A DNA stretch of 64,000 nt from Anaeramoeba flamelloides (taxonomy: Eukaryota; Metamonada; Anaeramoebidae): the NCBI GenBank assembly GCA_027625915.1, contig JANTQA010000012.1, positions 8,764,501 through 8,828,500 on the forward strand, in the 5' to 3' direction. Both the position numbers and the translations under genes were made by a program. Every line of letters starts with the position of its first letter. Within the stretch, counting starts at the first letter, position 1. The notes under the pieces were generated by a model. The model was not told the origin of the DNA. It searched no databases and saw only the letters and a program-made list of their open reading frames with translations. This document shows positions 57,488 through 64,000 of this stretch, piece by piece.

Positions 57488-60400
57488 TTATAAAATGGTA
57501 CATTTCTTCTTTGGCTTTGAAGGTTTTTCTGACTTTCTAATTTCCCTTACCAAATCATGGAAGCAATTTTCAATATTTTTCATGGTTTTCGCGGAGGTTT
57601 CGAAAAAAGGTACACCACAAGATTTGGCAACATTTTTCCCTTCATTTGCGGATACTTCTCTTCCACTTTCAAGATCGCATTTATTTGAGCATATCACACA
57701 AGGAAATTTTTCTGCATCTTTTACCCTCAGCACAAGTTGATATAATTCTGGTATTTCTTCAAAACTTGCATTATCGACCATTGAATATACAATTAAAAAC
57801 CCATCACCAGATTCCATATACTATAAATAGAAATTGAAATTAATTATTTTTTTTTATTTTTTTAATTTTTGTTTTGTTGTCAGAAAAAAAAATTGATCTT
57901 ATTAAGAAATGAAAATGTTTGAAATAATTTTAGCGAATTTGGATTAAAAATATTATTAAATTTTTTCGGGGTGTTTAAACAAGGGGGTCATTAATAAGAG
58001 ATAAAAAAATGTCTTAAAATGTATTGCTGTTCGTTTTTTATTGAAACTTTTTTTTATTTCATTTTTTTTTTTTTCACATCTTGAAATCTCTGTTGTAGAG
58101 TATCAAAGTTTTTTAGTAGTTTTATTTTTAGATTTGAAAAACATTCAATTTCTGACTAAAACTTAAAACAATAATCGATACTCATGAAATAAATTCCAAA
58201 AGAAAAAAAAAAAACAAGACACTTAGCACAAAGAATAAAGATCTTTTAAATTTTCTCAAATAATTTGTCGCTTTCATAAATTATAAAGGAATTAATTCCA
58301 ACCATAAATAAGCAAATTCAGAAATTTTCGGTTCTTCGAATTAAATTTTATAAAATTAAGTTTTTTTTATTAAGCAGAGTAAACATTTATATTTTTTGTT
58401 AAAAACCAACAGCTGTGCCTTTTAGAAGAAGATTAAAAAAAAATGAAAATAATTATATTTGAAAATTTTAATGGAATGAAATATATAAATCAAAGTAATC
58501 AAGATAGCCAAATGAAACATAGGAATCTACAAATTAAAAATAATAAGAATAAAAATTTTCAAATTGGCATTAAAGATTATCTCATTGATCCTTACATCCA
58601 CTCTTCAAATTTTAATTTTTATTCCACTCAAAAAAAATGTGAAAGATTCGTGGTAAATTTAATTCATTTTATTGTTACTGTTAAGGGTTAAATGAAAGAA
58701 TCATTTAAACTGGCAATGAGTGGATTTTGAAGTGGTTAAATTTGTAACTTCCAATTCAAAGAGTGTCTAAAATAGACACAGCCATTAGAATTATTTGGAA
58801 CTTGTTTTAGTTTTCTAAAAACAAAGAGAAAAAAACAAAGAAGTGGTAAAAAATAAAGAGTAAATAAAAAAATGAAGAAATGCTAAAAACATTTAATTCA
58901 TTTTAATATTATTCTAAAAATTTATTTTAAAATAGTGGGGAATTTTGGTCATTTAAAAGTACTTTTAATAAAAATACTCTTGGTTTAAGTGTGAAATTTT
59001 GTAATGTTTTTATAAATTCTTTGAAAAAAAAATTAAAGTTTTGTCTTTTTAAATGAAACATTTTTTTTTTATACTTTTATAATACATTTTATTATTAATT
59101 CATTTTCCTAATTAATACCTTTTATTCATTTTAATCCTTATTTGATCAAAAAAAGCAATTCAATTTTGATTTGTGAAAATTAAATTTTTTTTTGTATCAT
59201 TCATTAAATAATATTTGATTTTAAAGAAAGGTTTTAATGTTTTATTTTCATTTAGATAAAATTGGTTTTAATAACAGATTTTTTTAATTTTATAAATTGA
59301 ATGAATTTCCTGTATAATTAACGCAATTTAAGCAAAAGGATCCAAAAATTTTTTTTAAAAATATATATAAAAACCTTTGATAAACTTTAAGCATACTATT
59401 TTCAAGGCTATATTAAAAACTTTTTTGTCACATTTTTTGTTTTTCGCAAGTATTATATAAATTTTGTTGAATAATACTATTAAAATCAAATTAAATAAAC
59501 TTTAAATTTTATCTCATTTTTTCAAAAAGGAAGGGCATGATGCAATCCCCCAAATTATTTCGTTTGTAATTTATTTTGTGAAAATGTTTTTATTTTTTCA
59601 TTTACTAATTCGTAAAATACTTGGCAATTTGAAATAAAAATTTTCATTTGTTAATAGGAAATGTCAGTAACAGAAAAACTTTGTTTGAATAGTTCATTTA
59701 TAGATACAAAACTAGAGTATTTCGAATTGATACAAAAATTATATTGAGACTCAATAAAATGAAAGATTTGAAAGGGTATTTCAAATAAATAAATGCGTAA
59801 AGCAGAACTGCTAACAAAAAATAAGGCACTATAGAATATTATTTGAAAATCGAAACATTTGATAAATATTTATTTGAAAAGTTGTTTATTACAGCCATTT
59901 TAAAAAAATAAGGACTAAAAGTTTTTAAAAAGGTATCAAACAAACAACTTGCGAGGGTGATTCAAACCGTTTAAGTGGCATGCACATTTTAAAACTAATA
60001 GTTTAGAGTTTTTTTAAAAAAGCTAAATAATGCTGATGTTTAACTTATAAATGGAAAAAATATTTCACTTCATTTTCATTTTCATTTTTCAAATAGAGTT
60101 CACAAATTACAACCTACTACTTTGAAAACTTTATTTGTAAAAAGGAAAAACAAGGAAAATAAAGTGAAAAATGTTTCCCCATTTATTCGGCAAATGTCCC
60201 AACGAGCAGACTGGTTTATGATTACAACAGTACCCATTTCGATTACAACGGCATCCCAATACTTTTGATGATAATTTTTTCTCTAATTAGGTTGCTTGTC
60301 ATTTTTATTTGGGTTTTACAAAGAATAGTCCGATCTTATTTATTAATTGTGATAAAATACATCTGTTTAAAAAAAAAGTGTCGATAAAAAAGTTTAAAAA

Positions 60401-61381
60401 AAAGTGAATCAACCAGTTCTATTCACCTGTTTGAAGTAAACACTTTTTAAAAATTTTTGTATTGCTTTTTTAAAACAGTTGTAGAGCATTATAAACATAA
60501 TTTTAATTCTATCAATCAAAAAAATTTGGTGTATTTTAAAACACTTATTTGTGTAATTCGAAATTAAAAAAATATTTATTTTCAAGTATGAATTTGTTTT
60601 TTACAGTCATTTTCCAATTCTAAAAGAAATTTTCTAATTTCAATTGCTCCAAAATCATGCTTTAGGGGAATTAGTAGAAAAATATAAAAAGATCACAAAA
60701 AATCAATTAAAAATGTAATTGTTTGAAATTTAATTCGCTATCCCTGATTAAGCCCCAAGTTAAAATTTAATTTTTTTCATTTGAATTTAATAGTATTATG
60801 TCTGTTTTATGAAAAAAAACCCAAAGATCTTCAAAACTAAATTCATAATGAAAATCTTTGGTATTAATTGAGCTTTTCCTGATTGTACTTTTGAAACAAA
60901 AATTTATTTTTTCAAATTAAATAGACAATACACATAAGAACTTCAAAAAATTTTGTAAAAAATATGTTAAAATTATCAACAGATCCAACCTTCGGAATTG
61001 AAAAAAAAAGTAGAATGAAAAAGAAAAGAAAAGCTATAATACAAACCTGTTCGCGCATTGCTGAATATTCTTCTTGGCCTGCAGTATCAAGTACATCAAG
61101 GAGAACTGTTTTACTGTCAACAGTTATTTGTTTACGATAAGTTTCCTCGATTGTTGGATCTTTTCATTCGAAACAAAAAAGAAAACAAAAATACAGCAGT
61201 TTGAAGATTACGAAAAAGGTGAACAAACAAAAAGGTTAGTTAGATTTTGAAAAAAAAAAAAATAAAGAAGGAATTTTAATTTACCGTAATCAGTAACAAA
61301 AAAATTTTGAAGGAAACGAATTGTCATTGCGGATTTACCAACGCCACCACCACCAATTACAACAATCTTTCTTTCTTCCAT
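57488..61381 (-). CDS. ras: Ras-family small GTPase, three exons
   Basis: Exons on the minus strand are 61381-61285, 61159-61047 and 57820-57488, joined by a 125-bp and a 3226-bp GT-AG intron. The product is 180 aa. Residue numbers match human Ras exactly at the start: P-loop GGGGVGKS (10-17, Gly12 and Gly13 kept), Tyr32 and Thr35 in [26 protein letters not shown] with Gln61. SNKCDLE and FETSAK give guanine specificity. Gln61 argues against Rap, which has Thr there. A lysine-rich tail leads to the CAAX box CTIL; the final Leu predicts geranylgeranylation and plasma-membrane attachment. No palmitoylation cysteine precedes the box. Known role: GTP switch for growth, chemotaxis or macropinocytosis. 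The large second intron carries a family C MITE. Confidence 0.93.
60046..60187. mobile_element. MITE family C, copy 2, in the Ras intron
   Basis: Mirrored ends AAATGGAAAAAATATTTCAC and (reverse complement) AAATGGGGAAACATTTTTCA. The interior matches the reverse complement of 16157-16294 (TTTTCAAATAGAGTTCACAA). Confidence 0.55.
60163..60386 (+). other. 74-codon open frame in the Ras intron, opposite strand
   Basis: Reads [20 protein letters not shown], then a hydrophobic stretch ([19 protein letters not shown]), then basic residues and TAA. Its first part is conspicuously less AT-rich. No ATG at the beginning. It could be a remnant exon or chance; no family recognised. Confidence 0.22.
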
Positions 61382-62539
61382 TTTGACAAAAAAATAAAAA
61401 ATAAAATCACAAAGAGAATTTTTAAAAAGAAAAAAATAAGAAAATGGAGGATAGAGTGAAGAGTTTCCAGACGAATTAGCCAAATAAGGTTTGTCTAATT
61501 TAAAAAAATAAAAAGCTTGTTCGACTTTTAATACAAAATTACAAACGTTACTTAATTTTTGAAGACCGAAATAATTATTCCGTTAAAAAAAGATAAGAAC
61601 TGATCTTTACCAAACGCTTTAGTGTTGATTTCTTTTTTTTCTTTTGAACTTGCACAGTTAGAATTATTTTTAAAATTATTTTACAGTCAATTTTAACTCA
61701 CTTTTTACAAATTATCACTTTAAAACAGAACAAATCTCAAACTGACTTTATCAAAGAATAGTTGTCACCAAATTATCTTTAAAAGTCAATGCAGGGAAAT
61801 AGCTTTATTTCTTAATTGAAAAGAAGGTGAGAAAAACTAACTAGTTTGAAAAAAATCAAAATTTCATTTTAAGAAAAAAGACATCAAGTGAGAATTCAAG
61901 AAAAAAACCAAGGAATAACTTTTTAACGGGTTATATTATTCGACAAATATTCAAAGGTTAAATTAGAAAATATTTTTTGTTATTTATTTTGAACTTTATT
62001 AAACGGTTGTTAATTTTTTTGTAAGAACATCTAATTTGAAAGTATTTAGTTTCTGGAGACATGTAGTTTGAAACATAACACTTTTCTAGTGAATTTATAA
62101 ATCAATCTCAGTTATTAAACTAATTTTTTGACATTTTAAATTATTTAATTCAAAACTTTTCCCTTTTGAACTATCACTTTTATGAACGAAAATCAATTTC
62201 AAGCTTCATAATTACTAAAAAAAAAATTTCTCTTTTAATTATTTTTCGGATTTTTGCAAAAATTTGATCTTTAAAACTGATACCCAAGTAATTATCTCTA
62301 CTCTCAAAATATCATATGTTCTTTAATTTCCTTTTTTTTTCATTTTTTTATTTTCTATAAAAATAGTAATAAATGTTTTTTTCTTAGTATGTTTCAAAAT
62401 ACCAGGGTGGTGATATTCTTCCAACGATCAATATTTTAAAGATTTATTTACTACTTTCAAAACAAAATTTTTTTCCTTTTGATAAAGCTAATTGTAACAA
62501 TCAATATATTGACAAGATTTCGGAAATAATTGGTCAAAA
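61382..62539. other. Intergenic upstream of Ras, no gene seen
   Basis: AT-rich DNA that presumably contains the Ras promoter. No nameable site. Confidence 0.45.
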
Positions 62540-62870
62540 AAATCTATTGGTTAATTATTTAATTTTTTTAGCTATTAATCAACATTTCACAATAAATTTA
62601 ACAAAGATATTTTTCAACTTTGGAGTCTAAATACTGATACTTCAACCTTAAAATTTGAGGAAAAATGCCGATTTTTTTCTAAAATTTTTTGGTTTTTTTT
62701 ACTATAAAGGATCATTTTTAATTGATGAGATCAATAAATATTACTTCTTTACTAATTGATTTTTTTAGATACATTTGAAGGATGATACTATATTTTAATT
62801 TGACCCCAATAACAACACACTTTAATCTTAGGCTTCTTCTGAGTAGAAGTTAAACCCTTAATCAGAAAAT
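62540..62870 (-). repeat. Dispersed repeat (possible SINE), copy 2
   Basis: The body matches 30735-30965 in order and orientation (CAACTTTGGAGTCTAAATAC shared). The head differs: the box position reads GGTTTAACTTC, and there is an extra stretch of about 90 bp between head and body. Confidence 0.45.
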
Positions 62871-64000
62871 AAAAGTAAATATAATAAAAAATCCAAATAA
62901 AACTTGATCCATGATAATAATTAAGAAAAGTTTATAAAAATAAATATAATAACATTAATAACTAAAAGACTTGTTGTAATTTGAACTAGGATGAAAAAAT
63001 TATCAAATATATTTTTCTTGATTGGTAATATTTTGATATTAAACAAAAAGAAAATTTCACGGAACAGTTTTAAACCCCGGATCAGATAGAGTGAGTTATT
63101 TTCTATTATAATTAAGTTACTACATTTAAAAAAAATTAAAATTTGAAATTTAAAAAAAAATTCTTTTTATTGTTTTTTATGATGAATCTTTATTAGTAAG
63201 ATGAATTCTATAAGGAGGAAAAATAGCTTTGAAATTCGCTATTTCAACCTTTAAAAATGAAAATTTCAATATTAAAACACGTTTTCAAAGTTACACCCTC
63301 TCAATCTCACAATCCAAAAAAGTCAAGTTATATTGATAAAAATATCTTTGGAATTCCAATTTTTTTAAACAATTAATAATAAGTTCTTAAAAATCATAAA
63401 TAAAAAAAAACAACACCCTTCAACCCCCCTTTACAATATATTGTTTTGAAAATTTGAGGCCAACCAAACAACAAAAAAAGTTATCAAAAAAAAAAAAAAT
63501 TAAAAAATCCACAAATACCCCAAATTATATATGTAATAATTACAAAAAATATCTGATCAAGAAATAATTCAAATAATGATTTTTGAAAAAACGATTATTT
63601 TACTTTTTTTTGGATTTAATTTACAAAAATACAATAACTATAAAAAAATTAAACCCGAAAACGCGTGGTTATTTTAAAAGATCCACATCGATAATAATAT
63701 TTACAAATGTATACACGTAGATAAATAATTTTTTATATTTTTATTAAAATGGTTTACTATTTGTATACTTTGTATAAAAGTACAAGATTTCAAATCAAGA
63801 ATAACCCAAAAAAGGAAAAAAAAAATATATATTATGACAATTTTAATCCCTATTTATTGCTTTTTTTCAATTCAAATTTAACATTCTTTAAAAAAAAATT
63901 AGAGTATTCAAAAAAAAAAAAAGAAAAGAAAAAACTCAAACCAGACTTTTAAGAATATATTTTGAAAGTTTATTTCATTTTTTTAATAAAAAAAAATTAA
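62871..64000. other. Intergenic, no gene seen
   Basis: AT-rich with poly-A runs. The small frame at 63749-63952 is Lys/Phe/Tyr-rich with no domain; not accepted. Confidence 0.5.

Overview
The window reads as nuclear DNA of a very AT-rich unicellular eukaryote. Its genes carry GT-AG introns (48 bp to 3.2 kb) and use TAA, TAG and TGA all as stops, so the code is standard. Products include a Ras, an ARFRP1-type ARF-like GTPase, a DHHC-family membrane protein, a calponin-homology (CH) protein, a membrane RING-H2 ligase, an organelle-type [2Fe-2S] ferredoxin and a giant repeat-bearing surface protein. This set fits a free-living amoeboid or flagellate protist. An Anaeramoeba-like or amoebozoan source is my guess from gene style only and is not proven. 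No rRNA, convincing tRNA, CRISPR array or bacterial-style operon was seen.

Layout. 1-2.4 kb: no gene. 2.4-3.6 kb: ARFRP1-like GTPase (-), two exons. 4.3-5.6 kb: small inverted-repeat element and a foldback repeat family. 7.2-11.1 kb: DHHC-like protein (-), split by a 2.7 kb intron holding a TA-flanked MITE (small non-autonomous DNA transposon); two extra exons lie upstream (to 11.6 kb). 12.6-18.4 kb: a repeat nest with several MITE families, (TA)n tracts and coding-like remnants. 19.1-20.4 kb: CH-domain protein (-). 22.8-25.2 kb: RING-H2 membrane protein (-) with a 1.5 kb intron that holds other exon-like islands. 25.9-31.1 kb: foldback elements, a perfect 46-bp palindrome and a possible SINE. 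32.8-33.3 kb: ferredoxin (+). 34.2-40.1 kb: a broken APE-type LINE (+) with a MITE inserted in its reverse transcriptase. 42.7-52.7 kb: the giant surface protein (-), 3265 aa by my exon model, with signal peptide, a GGW-repeat region, about 27 dystroglycan/cadherin-like (CADG) repeats, one membrane span and an acidic tail. 57.5-61.4 kb: Ras (-), three exons with a 3.2 kb intron. 61.5-64 kb: no gene, one dispersed-repeat copy.

How the genes relate. They are not an operon; each is an independent eukaryotic gene. Several belong to membrane signalling and trafficking: Ras (plasma membrane), ARFRP1 (trans-Golgi), DHHC-like (Golgi or plasma membrane), RING-H2 (endomembrane ubiquitin ligase), CH protein (cytoskeleton) and the giant adhesin-like protein (cell surface). 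The most striking item is the giant protein: one 9.7 kb exon of about 100-residue CADG modules, each with a conserved cysteine pair, behind a short signal-peptide exon.
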